Source: Pseudophaeobacter leonis
Lineage (GTDB): Bacteria > Pseudomonadota > Alphaproteobacteria > Rhodobacterales > Rhodobacteraceae
Assembly: GCF_002087335.1 (NCBI RefSeq)
Contig: NZ_MWVJ01000076.1
Coordinates: 50,517 to 114,516 of the forward strand
Length of the DNA: 64,000 bases
Direction of reading: 5' to 3'
Shown here: piece after piece, positions 26,927 through 36,065 of the stretch
How positions within the stretch are numbered: the stretch's first letter is position 1
How the letters are laid out: each line of letters opens with the position of its first letter
Notes under the pieces: model-generated
What the model was told of the DNA's origin: nothing
Database searches by the model: none
What the model saw: the letters and a program-made list of their open reading frames with translations, nothing else
Translations under genes and position numbers: made by a program

Positions 26927-28537
26927 TTATTCTGCCGGGACCACAACCGTGAGGCTCGACTCTTTCGCCGGGGCCTTACGGACTGTCATCCACCGGCTGT
27001 AACACATGATGATGGCACCGGAGAGGAACATGACCCCGCCAAGACCGCGCACGATGTTCATCGGTTTCTTCGCAGCAACGGTGTCAGCAAAGGAGTTCAC
27101 CAGGAAACCATTGGCGTCGACTTCGCGCCACATCAGACCTTCCATGATCCCCGTCACCCACATTGAGGCGGCGTAGAGAATGATGCCGATGGTGGCGAGC
27201 CAGAAGTGCCAGGACACCAGGCTGAGGCTATAGAGACGTTCGCGTTTCCACAGCACCGGCACCAGAAAGTAGAGCGCGCCAAAGGTGATCATACCGTTCC
27301 AGCCAAGGGCACCAGAGTGTACGTGCCCAATGGTCCAGTCGGTGTAATGCGACAGCGAGTTCACCGCGCGGATCGACATCATCGGGCCTTCAAAGGTCGA
27401 CATGCCGTAAAACCCGATCGAGATCACCATCATGCGGATCACCGGATCGGTGCGCAGCTTGTCCCAGGCACCAGACAGCGTCATCAGACCGTTGATCATG
27501 CCACCCCAGCTGGGCATCCACAAAACAATCGAGAACACCATACCAAGGGTCGAGGCCCAGTCCGGCAGCGCGGTGTAATGCAGGTGGTGCGGACCAGCCC
27601 AGATATACAGAAAGATCAGCGCCCAGAAGTGGATGATCGACAGTTTATAGCTGAACACAGGGCGTTCAGCCTGCTTTGGCACAAAGTAGTACATCATGCC
27701 CAGAAAGCCCGCCGTCAGGAAGAAGCCCACCGCGTTGTGGCCGTACCACCACTGCACCATGGCATCCTGCACACCGGACCAGACAATAACCGATTTGGAG
27801 CCCCAGATGGAGACTGGAATGGTCATGTTGTTGACCAGATGCAGCATCGCCACGGTGACGATAAAGGCCAGGCAGAACCAGTTGGCCACATAGATATGCG
27901 GCTCTTTGCGCTTGATCACGGTGCCGAGGAAGACCGCCAGATAAGCCACCCAGACAATGGTCAACCACAGGTCGACATGCCATTCGGGCTCGGCGTATTC
28001 TTTCGACTGGGTGCCGCCAAGCAGGTAGCCGGTTGCCGCCAGCACGATAAAGAGCTGGTAGCCCCAGAACACGAACCAGGCGAGATTCCCGCCCCAGAGC
28101 CGCGCCGCCGAGGTGCGCTGCACCACGTAAAACGAGGTGGCGATCAGCGCATTGCCGCCAAAGGCAAAGATCACCGCCGAGGTATGAAGAGGACGCAGGC
28201 GGCCAAAGTTGGCAAAGCCCTGCGCCCATTCAAAATTCAGCGCCGGAAATGCCAGCTGGAAAGCGATGAACGTCCCGACAAGAAACCCCACAACGCCCCA
28301 AAAGGCGGTTGCGACCACCCCGGCGCGCACAACGCTATCAAAATATTCATTTTGCAGACTGCCAGTGGCCACCTGCGCTTCGCCAGTCTGGCGCAGCGTG
28401 TAGAGAAACAGACCACCAGCCACCAGCATGACGATAATCGCATGCACCTGATAAGCCAGATCTCGCGCATAGTTGGTCGCGATCATCGCAAAAAGCGTGA
28501 CCAAACCAAGCGCTATCAGCTTGATATAATTAGACAT
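26927..28537 (-). CDS. ccoN: cbb3-type cytochrome c oxidase catalytic subunit I
   Basis: The 536-residue heme-copper catalytic subunit of the high-affinity oxidase. Conserved parts include [17 protein letters not shown] (low-spin heme His), [13 protein letters not shown] (CuB region with its active-site Tyr and His), and [12 protein letters not shown] near residue 405. ATG 28537 (MSNYIKLIA) is preceded by agggac; the frame stays open far upstream but would run antisense through the stress-protein gene. A perfect FNR box lies about 100 bases upstream. Confidence 0.97.
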   Translation of the reverse strand: MSNYIKLIALGLVTLFAMIATNYARDLAYQVHAIIVMLVAGGLFLYTLRQTGEAQVATGSLQNEYFDSVVRAGVVATAFWGVVGFLVGTFIAFQLAFPALNFEWAQGFANFGRLRPLHTSAVIFAFGGNALIATSFYVVQRTSAARLWGGNLAWFVFWGYQLFIVLAATGYLLGGTQSKEYAEPEWHVDLWLTIVWVAYLAVFLGTVIKRKEPHIYVANWFCLAFIVTVAMLHLVNNMTIPVSIWGSKSVIVWSGVQDAMVQWWYGHNAVGFFLTAGFLGMMYYFVPKQAERPVFSYKLSIIHFWALIFLYIWAGPHHLHYTALPDWASTLGMVFSIVLWMPSWGGMINGLMTLSGAWDKLRTDPVIRMMVISIGFYGMSTFEGPMMSIRAVNSLSHYTDWTIGHVHSGALGWNGMITFGALYFLVPVLWKRERLYSLSLVSWHFWLATIGIILYAASMWVTGIMEGLMWREVDANGFLVNSFADTVAAKKPMNIVRGLGGVMFLSGAIIMCYSRWMTVRKAPAKESSLTVVVPAE

Positions 28538-28631
28538 GTTACGTCCCTTCACCATGTCCCCCGCGATTCTTTTCGCCGCGTGGAACCCATATATTCTGAG
28601 CTTTAATTGCAAAACATGTGCAGTGAATGCA

Positions 28632-28645
28632 TTGATCTGCATCAA
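28632..28645. promoter_or_regulatory. perfect FNR/FnrL box between ccoN and the universal stress gene
   Basis: TTGATCTGCATCAA is an exact TTGAT-N4-ATCAA. It lies 95 bases before ccoN (minus) and 99 bases before the stress gene (plus), so it could activate both under low oxygen. Confidence 0.92.
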
Positions 28646-28743
28646 GACAATTGCCATTGGAGTGTGACACACCTCGGATAGTACGGCTACACTAAGCAGG
28701 TCTCCTGTTGGAGATCCGGATTTCTGCCAGCATGAGGTGAGAC

Positions 28744-29583
28744 ATGACATATAAAACCATTCTGACGGTCCTGACATCAAAGGACACAGCCGAGACGCCC
28801 CTTTCGCAGGCGGTTTCCCTGACGGCGGCCTTTGACGGCCACACCGAAGCGCTGTGTCTTGGGGTCGACCGGACCCAGACCGGTTACTATTATGCTGGTG
28901 CCAATGCCATGGTTCTGCAAGAGACCATGACCCGCGCCAAGGAAGACGCCAGCGCCCTGCAGACCTATGCCAATGACTACCTGGAAAAATCAGGCATCCA
29001 GTTTTCAACGGATGCCGGCATTGCTCAGATTGCCGACATGGGACGTCACGTTGCCCGTCTCGCACGGTTTTCCGATTTGGTTGTGCTGGGTCAGCCCTAT
29101 GGAGATGGCAAAGGCGTCGAGGCCGAGCCCGTAGTCGAAGCCGCTCTGTTTGAGGGGCGCACTCCGGTCCTGGTGGTTCCCGACGATGCCGCCCCTGTGG
29201 GGCAGCCAAAAACCATTCTGGTCGCCTGGAATGAAAGCATTGAGGCGATGACCTCTATTCGCAAGGCCCTGCCCTTCCTTGTTGGCGCCGATCGGGTGCG
29301 CATTGTGGTGATTGATCCGCCACAGCACGGCCCAGAGCGGTCTGATCCCGGTGGCATGCTGGCGCAAATGCTGACGCGCCATGGGGTGAAATGTGAGATC
29401 GACGTGCTGAGCAAAACCATGCCGCGGGTCTCGGACGTCCTGATCCGCCATGCAACCGATATGGATGCAGACATGATCGTGATGGGGGCCTATGGGCATT
29501 CCCGGTTCCGCGAGGCAATTCTGGGCGGTGCCACCCGCAACATGCTGGAAAAGGCCACTGTTCCGATCTTTTTGGCGCACTAG
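28744..29583 (+). CDS. universal stress protein, tandem UspA domains
   Basis: A 279-residue protein with two Usp domains. The N-terminal one begins [16 protein letters not shown]; the second spans about residues 155-279 and ends with the ATP-binding-type [15 protein letters not shown] then PIFLAH. Position directly divergent from ccoN, sharing a perfect FNR box, suggests low-oxygen induction. The biochemical role of this pairing is unknown. Confidence 0.9.
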   Translation: MTYKTILTVLTSKDTAETPLSQAVSLTAAFDGHTEALCLGVDRTQTGYYYAGANAMVLQETMTRAKEDASALQTYANDYLEKSGIQFSTDAGIAQIADMGRHVARLARFSDLVVLGQPYGDGKGVEAEPVVEAALFEGRTPVLVVPDDAAPVGQPKTILVAWNESIEAMTSIRKALPFLVGADRVRIVVIDPPQHGPERSDPGGMLAQMLTRHGVKCEIDVLSKTMPRVSDVLIRHATDMDADMIVMGAYGHSRFREAILGGATRNMLEKATVPIFLAH

Positions 29584-29719
29584 ACCTGCGCTCACCAATC
29601 GCCCTGCTGGTTGTCCGCTTGGCCGCACAGCTGGCAGGTCGCCCTATTGATCGCTCACCCTGTTGGGCTGCGTAAAAGCGCGAAAATGCGCGCAGTTACT
29701 TTTAAAGAATACCGGGCTT

Positions 29720-29763
29720 TGCGCACAGCCTGCCTGTGCGCAGAGTTGCCTGTGCGCAGAGTT
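29720..29763. repeat. hairpin and 16-bp tandem duplication
   Basis: TGCGCACAG (29720-29728) pairs with CTGTGCGCA (29734-29742). The unit gcctgtgcgcagagtt is tandemly duplicated at 29732-29747 and 29748-29763. The 299-base gap between the stress gene and fnrL holds only this and the next repeat. Confidence 0.85.
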
Positions 29764-29834
29764 CGCCCTGCCTCTTCGCCTCGTCCCTGCGCGCAGGCCT
29801 TCGCAGGCCTCAACGGGTGTCAGCTCATAGGGCC

Positions 29835-29866
29835 TGGGCAAACACAGGGGTGGGCAAACACAGGGC
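29835..29866. repeat. 16-bp tandem duplication before the fnrL stop
   Basis: tgggcaaacacaggg occurs at 29835-29849 and again at 29851-29865, one base apart, about 17 bases beyond the minus-strand fnrL stop. Confidence 0.85.
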
Positions 29867-29882
29867 GCAGGCTGATTGATCG

Positions 29883-30623
29883 TCAGCCGAGGAAGCCACC
29901 ATCGCTATCGTCACCCGCTTCCTCGAGCAGACGTGCCATGTCCGGCACGGTCACCCGGCGCTTGCCTTCCAGCGTAATCACCCCGTCTTTTTTCAGGGCG
30001 GACATCTGGCGACTGACCGTCTCCAGCGTGAGGCCAAGGTAGTCCGCCATGGCTTCGCGGGTGAGTGGCAAATCAAACGTCATGGCATTCACCACCCCCT
30101 TGGGCGTCAGCGAAGCATCACGCCGCGCGACGATCGACAACAGGCTGGCGATCTTTTCTCGGGCGGTCTTACGACCCAGAACCAGCATCCACTCGCGCGC
30201 GGCATCCAACTCATCCAGCGTCATCTCTAACAGGCGATGGGCGATATGCGGGGTTCTGACCATCATATCTTCAAAGGGTTTTTTGCGGAAGCAACACATC
30301 ACCAGATCAGTGGTCGCCACAACGTTATAGGCCGCCCCTTCGCGCCCCGGGCGTCCGACAAAATCGCTTGGCAACAAAAGCCCCACCATCTGGGTGCGGC
30401 CGTCCTCCATCGTCTGGGTCAGGGTTGCGATCCCGGAAACGACGGAGCCGACAAAGTTCATCACATCGCCAGACCAGATGATCGACTGCCCCGCCTCATA
30501 GCTACGATAATACTTGATGGTTTCCAGCGTTTCCAGCTCGTCTGTCTCGCAGCGTGCGCAAACGGCCCGGTGGCGGATTGGACAATCGGCGCAGCTAATC
30601 TGCGCAGGTATGGGGGCATTCAT
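29883..30623 (-). CDS. fnrL: Crp/Fnr-family oxygen-responsive regulator FnrL
   Basis: A 246-residue CRP/FNR regulator. From ATG 30623 (MNAPIPAQ) the N-terminus has Cys 11, 14, 22 and 25 (CADCPIRHRAVCARC) for a 4Fe-4S oxygen-sensing cluster. Further cysteines are central (VMCCF). The recognition helix LETVSRQMSALKKDGVI has the E-x-x-S-R that reads TTGAT half-sites. It is divergent from hemN. An FNR box lies 13 bases upstream of its start, where binding would probably autorepress. It is the likely regulator of the cco, usp and hemN genes nearby. Confidence 0.93.
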   Translation of the reverse strand: MNAPIPAQISCADCPIRHRAVCARCETDELETLETIKYYRSYEAGQSIIWSGDVMNFVGSVVSGIATLTQTMEDGRTQMVGLLLPSDFVGRPGREGAAYNVVATTDLVMCCFRKKPFEDMMVRTPHIAHRLLEMTLDELDAAREWMLVLGRKTAREKIASLLSIVARRDASLTPKGVVNAMTFDLPLTREAMADYLGLTLETVSRQMSALKKDGVITLEGKRRVTVPDMARLLEEAGDDSDGGFLG

Positions 30624-30635
30624 AAGCAGTCCCGT

Positions 30636-30649
30636 TTGATCTGAGTCAA
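30636..30649. promoter_or_regulatory. FNR/FnrL box between fnrL and hemN
   Basis: TTGATCTGAGTCAA matches the consensus with one mismatch. Its centre is about 42 bases before the hemN start codon and 20 before the fnrL start codon. It could activate hemN and repress fnrL. Confidence 0.88.
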
Positions 30650-30684
30650 AGTTTTGTCGCACGAATACATTCTATGGTAGTGAT

Positions 30685-32007
30685 ATGTGCCAGAAATCAC
30701 AATTGGCGAAGCTCGGTTTATTCGATGCCAAAGTGCCGCGCTATACCAGCTACCCTACCGTCGCAAATTTCAACCCCACAATAGGGTCCGGGCATTTCAT
30801 GTCCTGGATCAGGGCAATTCCCCCCGGCAACCAAATTTCCCTTTATCTTCATGTCCCCTTTTGTCGGAACCTGTGCTGGTTTTGCATGTGTCGCACCCAG
30901 GGCGCCCGGTCAGATGCCCCCATTGCCGCCTATATCGACGCTCTGAAGCAAGAGATCATGTCGCTGAAACTGCATCTGCCAAAAGGGGTAACCCTGTCGC
31001 GGCTGCACTGGGGAGGCGGCACTCCGACAATTTTGTCCCCCGAGATGATTCGCGAGGTGACGGCGGCGCTGGCCGATTTGGCCCCGCTGAGCCCAGGCGC
31101 TGAATTCTCCGTCGAGATCGACCCGAATGCCTTTGACCTGGCCCGCTGTGAGGCCCTGATCAGGGCCGGTATGACACATGCCTCGATTGGGGTGCAGGGA
31201 GTTGACAGCACCACGCAACAGGCGATTGGCCGAAGTCTCGATTTTGCCCGCGTCCAGACCATAGCCGAGATGTTGCGGCGCGGCGGCGTGCAATGCCTCA
31301 GCATGGATCTGTTGTATGGCCTGCCGCATCAGACGCAGGCGCAGATGAGCCAAAGCATCCAAAGCGTTCTGTCCCTCGCCCCGGACCGGCTGACGCTTTA
31401 TGCCTATATCCACCTGCCAGCCCTCATCCGGCGTCAGGCAATGATCCCCTCCGAGGCCCTGCCCCGGCCAGAGGACAGGCTGGACCTGTTTGAGACAGCC
31501 CGCGCCCTCTGCCTGCAAGAGGGCTATCAGGCCATCGGTATCGACACCTTTGCCCGCCCCAACGACGGCTTGACCCAGGCCCGCAGCCTGAAACGCGGCT
31601 TTCAGGGCTATAGCAATGATCCATCGGAGGTGCTGATTGGCCTTGGAGCCTCAGCCATCTCCCGCTTCCCGCAAGGCTACGCGCAAAACGCCCCCGGCAC
31701 GGCCCGCTACATCACATCCATTGGGAGCGGATCCCTCGCCACCGACCGCGGACATGCCTTTCAGGGTGAGGACCGGTTGCGCGGGCGCATGATCGAAGCC
31801 CTCCTGTGCACGTTCAAAATCCCACGCCATGAAATCATGCAGAGGTTTCCAGATCAGGAGGCGCGGTTCAACGCGCTTGTGAGCGATGCCTGCAAGGCTT
31901 TTCCCGAAATACTGGCCCTCACCGAAGAGGGCGCCGTCCTGCCAGAGCCCGCCCGTGCGCTTGCGCGGGTGATCGCCCGTCATTTTGATGCATATGTCGT
32001 GAGTTGA
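30685..32007 (+). CDS. hemN: oxygen-independent coproporphyrinogen III dehydrogenase
   Basis: A radical-SAM enzyme making protoporphyrinogen IX without oxygen. YTSYPTVANF is the HemN N-terminal motif; the SAM-cluster cysteines are in HVPFCRNLCWFCMC near residue 60, then HWGGGTP and SVEIDPN. At 440 residues it is close to the usual length. It is controlled by the FNR box shared with fnrL. A fnrL-hemN pair is classical for Rhodobacterales (established knowledge). Confidence 0.95.
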   Translation: MCQKSQLAKLGLFDAKVPRYTSYPTVANFNPTIGSGHFMSWIRAIPPGNQISLYLHVPFCRNLCWFCMCRTQGARSDAPIAAYIDALKQEIMSLKLHLPKGVTLSRLHWGGGTPTILSPEMIREVTAALADLAPLSPGAEFSVEIDPNAFDLARCEALIRAGMTHASIGVQGVDSTTQQAIGRSLDFARVQTIAEMLRRGGVQCLSMDLLYGLPHQTQAQMSQSIQSVLSLAPDRLTLYAYIHLPALIRRQAMIPSEALPRPEDRLDLFETARALCLQEGYQAIGIDTFARPNDGLTQARSLKRGFQGYSNDPSEVLIGLGASAISRFPQGYAQNAPGTARYITSIGSGSLATDRGHAFQGEDRLRGRMIEALLCTFKIPRHEIMQRFPDQEARFNALVSDACKAFPEILALTEEGAVLPEPARALARVIARHFDAYVVS

Positions 32008-32022
32008 TGCCTATGTCGCCGG
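31985..32022. repeat. 19-bp tandem duplication spanning the hemN stop
   Basis: ttgatgcatatgtcgtgag (31985-32003) and ttgatgcctatgtcgccgg (32004-32022) are adjacent, the hemN stop TGA lying at their junction. A further repeated gccgggcctgc follows around 32018-32048. Confidence 0.75.
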
Positions 32023-32089
32023 GCCTGCCTGTGTTGCCGGGCCTGCGGGCGGCACCGCAGTTTAGGGAGTGCGATTTATGGCGGCCACC

Positions 32090-32164
32090 GCGCCGCGTCA
32101 GCGGCGCCGGGCCCAACTGTGTGCCATTTTGCCCCTGGGCAAATTGCAAAACAGGCGGGAGCGC
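32090..32164. repeat. degenerate copy of the nested palindromic element
   Basis: It shares an identical 17-mer, gcggcgccgggcccaac (32101-32117), with 16418-16434. The layout matches too: a GC palindrome (GCGCCGC/GCGGCGC, 32090-32107), a 7-bp hairpin with a two-base loop (TTTGCCC/GGGCAAA, 32128-32143) and aggcgggag (32154-32162). The outer left arm is not recognisable. Confidence 0.7.
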
Positions 32165-32249
32165 CCCCTCTGCGCAAACCTTACTGTGCAAACAGCCCAG
32201 CGCGCCCCCAAAATGCCCCAAACATCAGTCGCCCGGGGGTTTTTATGTC

Positions 32250-33829
32250 CTAACGGGCCGCTGCCAGCAGCTGGCCGGTATAGTCTTCTTTGGGATGCTC
32301 AAACAGCTCTTCCGAGACACCAGCCTCAACAATATCGCCCTGCTTCATCACCACCACCTGATGCGACATGGCGCGCACCACGTTGAGGTCATGCGAAATA
32401 AACAAATAGGCCAGCCCATAGCGTTTTTGCAAATCGCGCAGCAGCTCCACAATCTGCACCTGCACGGTCATGTCCAGCGCCGAGGTTGGCTCATCCAGAA
32501 CCACCAGTTTCGGCCGCAGCACCATGGCACGGGCGATGGCGATCCGCTGGCGTTGCCCGCCGGAAAACTCATGCGGGTAGCGGTCCATGGTGGCCGGATC
32601 CAGCCCGACCTCCTGCATCACCTCGGTCACCAGCTCACGCGGCGCGCGGTGCTGGTCGACGTTGTGAATGGCCAGCCCCTCTGCAATGATCTGGGCGCAG
32701 GTCATCCGCGGGCTGAGCGAGCCAAAGGGGTCCTGAAACACGATCTGCATATCCTTGCGCAGGCTGCGCAGCTCCTTTGTCGACCATTGCCGCAGATCAT
32801 CGCCGCAAAAGCGCACTTCGCCCTCAGAGGCAATCAGCCGCATGATCGCCAGCGCCATCGTGGTCTTGCCCGATCCCGACTCGCCCACAATGCCCAGCGT
32901 CTCACCGGTGCGCACCGAAATCGAGGTGGGATTCACCGCCTTCACATAGCCCACGGTGCGTTTCAGCAGGCCTTTCTGGATCGGAAACCAGACTTTCAGA
33001 TCCTGGGTGCGGATCATCTCGGCCGCGTCTGGTGCCACCGGTTCGGGCTGCCCCGAGGGTTCCGCCGCCAAAAGCTTTTGCGTGTAGGGGTGCTGCGGGT
33101 TGTCAAAAACCGCCGCCGCCGGACCTTCCTCGACAATCTCGCCGCCCTTCATCACGCAGACCCGGTCGGCAATGCGGCGCACCACGTTCAGGTCATGGGT
33201 GATAAACAACAGCCCCATGCCCTCGCTCTTTTTCAGCTCGGCCAGCAGGTCCAGGATCTGCGCCTGAATGGTCACATCCAGCGCCGTGGTCGGCTCATCC
33301 GCGATCAGCACTTCGGGCTTGTTGGCCAGCGCCATGGCGATCATCACCCGTTGGCGTTGACCACCAGAGAGCTCGTGCGGATAGGCGCCAAGGCGGCTTT
33401 CGGCATCGCGAATGCCGACCTTTTGCATCAGCTCAAGGATCCGCGCCCGCGCCGCAGCCCCCACCAGCCCCTGATGCAGCGCCAGCGATTCCGCCAGCTG
33501 TTTCTCGATGGTGTGCAGCGGTTGAGCGAGGTCATCGGCTCTTGAAAGATAAAGCTGATGTCGTTGCCGCGCACCTGCATCAGGTGCTTTTCATCGGCGC
33601 CTACCATCTCAACTCCGTCATAGGTGACAGAGCCCTCGACGATGTCGCTGTCGCCCAGCAGCGAGACGGTTGACAGGGCTGAGACGGATTTTCCCGAGCC
33701 AGACTCGCCCACCAGCGCCACGGTTTCGCCGCGCCCCACAGAGAAGGACACGCCTTTGACAGCCTGGGTGATCTTGCCATCCTGCCGGAAAGACACAGAC
33801 AGATTGCGGACCTCAAGTACGGCGCTCAT
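32250..33829 (-). CDS. yejF: peptide ABC transporter ATPase, tandem nucleotide-binding domains (frameshift near 33520)
   Basis: A YejF-type ATPase with two ABC domains. Domain 1 has Walker A GESGSGKS near residue 40, [15 protein letters not shown], and [10 protein letters not shown]. Domain 2 has [24 protein letters not shown], and LDEPTSALD. The frame breaks near 33519-33522, where one extra C restores [13 protein letters not shown]; the repaired length of 526 residues is normal. Last gene of yejABEF; its start overlaps the yejE stop by four bases. The break is probably a sequence error, since both ATP sites are intact. Confidence 0.88.
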
Positions 33830-34962
33830 GAAAAGGTCTTTCTTGGATCAAACGCGTCGCGGATGCCTTCAAAGATAAAGATCAGCAGCGACAACATCAG
33901 GGCAAAGGTGAAAAAGGCGGTGAAGGCCAGCCAGGGGGCCTCAAGGTTTTGTTTTGCCTGCAGCGTCAGCTCGCCCAGCGAGGGCGCCGAGGAGGGCAGA
34001 CCAAAGCCAAGGAAATCAAGTCCTGCGAGGGCGCTGATGGTGCCGGTGACAATAAAGGGCAGCATGGTCAGGGTCGCCACCATGGCATTGGGCAGCATAT
34101 GGCGCAGCATGATGGTCATATTGCCCACCCCCAGCGCTTTGGCGGCGCGGACATATTCCAGATTGCGGGCGCGCAGGAATTCGGCGCGCACCACCCCCAC
34201 CAGCGAGGTCCAGCCAAACAGGATCATCAGCCCCACCAACAGCCAGAAACTGCGGCCCAGAATGGCAAACATGATGATGATGACATAGAGCGTCGGGGTC
34301 GAGCTCCAGACCTCGATAAAACGCTGAAACACCAGATCAATCCAGCCGCCAAAATAGCCCTGCACCGCCCCGGCCAGAATGCCCAGCACCGTCGCCGCAC
34401 CGGTCACAATAAGGGTAAAGACGATCGAGAGGCGAAAGCCATGAATGACCCGCGCCAGCACATCGCGTTTGGTGTCATCGGTGCCAAGCAGGTTCTGCCC
34501 ATTGGGCGGCAGAGGTGCAGCACCCGGACGGTCCACCGTGGTGTTGAACGAATAGGGGATCAGCGGCCACAGGCTCCAGCCCTTGTAGAACGCCCCATCC
34601 GCGTAGCTGCCTGCCTTGATCTGCGCCAGAATCTCTTCTGGCTCATCAAAGCAGTCTTCAATGCCGCCAGAGCGGATCAGGCATTCCACCTCCGGGTCGC
34701 GGTAGATCGCCTCGGTCTTGAAATCGCCGCCAAAGGTGGTTTCCGGGTAGAACTTGAAAATCGGCGCGTAGATCTCGCCGCGATAGCTCACCAGGATGGG
34801 TTTGTCATTGGCCAGAAATTCGGCAAACAGCGACAGGCCAAACAGCACCGCAAAGATCCACATGGACCAATAGGCCCGTTTGTTGCGGCGAAAGGTATTC
34901 CAGCGGCGCTGGTTCAGGGGTGACAATTTAAAAAGCGACAGTTTTGAACGCGACGATGCCAT
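33826..34962 (-). CDS. yejE: peptide ABC transporter permease (YejE type)
   Basis: A 378-residue inner-membrane permease. Helix 1 is near residues 30-50 (MWIFAVLFGLSLFAEFLA); a long periplasmic loop rich in PNGQNLLGTDDTKRD precedes the core, and the EAA-type loop is ARNLEYVRAAKALGVGN. ATG 34962 (MASSRSK) is preferred over the frame reaching 35013, which would overlap yejB. It pairs with YejB as the channel. Confidence 0.9.
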   Translation of the reverse strand: MASSRSKLSLFKLSPLNQRRWNTFRRNKRAYWSMWIFAVLFGLSLFAEFLANDKPILVSYRGEIYAPIFKFYPETTFGGDFKTEAIYRDPEVECLIRSGGIEDCFDEPEEILAQIKAGSYADGAFYKGWSLWPLIPYSFNTTVDRPGAAPLPPNGQNLLGTDDTKRDVLARVIHGFRLSIVFTLIVTGAATVLGILAGAVQGYFGGWIDLVFQRFIEVWSSTPTLYVIIIMFAILGRSFWLLVGLMILFGWTSLVGVVRAEFLRARNLEYVRAAKALGVGNMTIMLRHMLPNAMVATLTMLPFIVTGTISALAGLDFLGFGLPSSAPSLGELTLQAKQNLEAPWLAFTAFFTFALMLSLLIFIFEGIRDAFDPRKTFS

Positions 34963-34966
34963 TGCT

Positions 34967-36056
34967 TCAGCCCTCCCGCTTGTCAAAGTCGATGCGCGGA
35001 TCGACCAGCACATACATGATGTCTGACACGATCCCGACCACCAGGCTCATCAGGCCAAAGATGAACAGGGTGCCAAAGATCACCGGGTAGTCCCGCGCCA
35101 CGGCGGCCTCAAATCCCAGACGGCCCAGACCATCCAGCGAGAAAATCGTCTCGATAATCAGGCTGCCAGAGAAAAACACGCCAATGAACACCGCAGGAAA
35201 GCCGGCAATCACGATCAGCATGGCATTGCGGAACACATGCCCATAGAGCACCTGACGTTCGCCCAGCCCCTTGGCCCGCGCGGTGATGACATATTGCTTT
35301 TTGATCTCATCCAGAAACGAGTTCTTGGTTAGCAGCGTCAGCGTCGCAAAGGCGCCAATGGTCGAGGCAATCACCGGCAGCGCAATGTGCCAGGCATAGT
35401 CCGCTGCCTTGCCCAACAGGCTCAGGCTTTCCCAGTTGTCAGAGGTCAGGCCACGCAGCGGAAACAAGCTGCCAATAAGAGCCACCGGCAAAGAGCACCA
35501 ACAGCATAATGGCAAACAGAAAGCCGGGGATGGCGTAGGCGGCGATAATCACGCCACTGGTCCAGGTGTCAAAGCGGGTGCCATCGCGCAGCGCCTTGCG
35601 AATGCCCAGCGGGATCGAGATGATATAGGCGATCAGGGTCGACCACAGGCCTAGCGAGATCGAAACCGGCATCTTTTCCAGCACCAGCTCGGTCACGTCG
35701 ATCTTGCGAAAATAGCTCTCGCCAAAATCAAAGTGCAAATAATTCCACAGCATCAGCCCGAACCGTTCAAGCGGCGGCCGATCAAGGCCAAACTGCTCTT
35801 TCAGCTCTTCGATCAGCTCTGGCGGCAGGCCCTGACGACCCGCATAGCTGTCATTGGCCTCAATGGCGCTGGCACCACCGGCATCTCCGCCGCCGCCGGC
35901 AAAGCCCTCAAACACATCACCGCTGCCCTGCAGCTGCGCGATCACCTGCTCAACCGGGCCACCGGGCACGAATTGCACCAGGGCAAAATTCACCACCATG
36001 ATGCCAAACAGGGTTGGGATCACCAGCATAAGCCGTCGAAGAATATAGGCTGCCAT
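34967..36056 (-). CDS. yejB: peptide ABC transporter permease (YejB type; frameshift near 35468)
   Basis: It starts [20 protein letters not shown], the usual YejB/DppB first helix, with an EAA loop [21 protein letters not shown] near residue 275. The frame breaks at cagcttgtttccg (about 35463-35470); removing one T restores [15 protein letters not shown], giving 362 residues. The ribosome site aagg overlaps the presumed yejA stop TAA at 36066-36068. Second gene of the operon. Confidence 0.88.
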
Positions 36057-36065
36057 GTCGCGCCC

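Noticed and set aside
27206..28606. Long open frame antisense to ccoN (466 codons)
   Set aside because: Same reason: composition typical of an antisense shadow, and ccoN is certain.
28538..29209. N-terminal extension of ccoN to 760 codons
   Set aside because: It runs antisense through the stress protein gene and the perfect FNR box; CcoN starts normally at 28537.
32004..33545. Long open frame antisense to yejF (513 codons)
   Set aside because: No domain; histidine-rich complement of two ABC ATPase domains.
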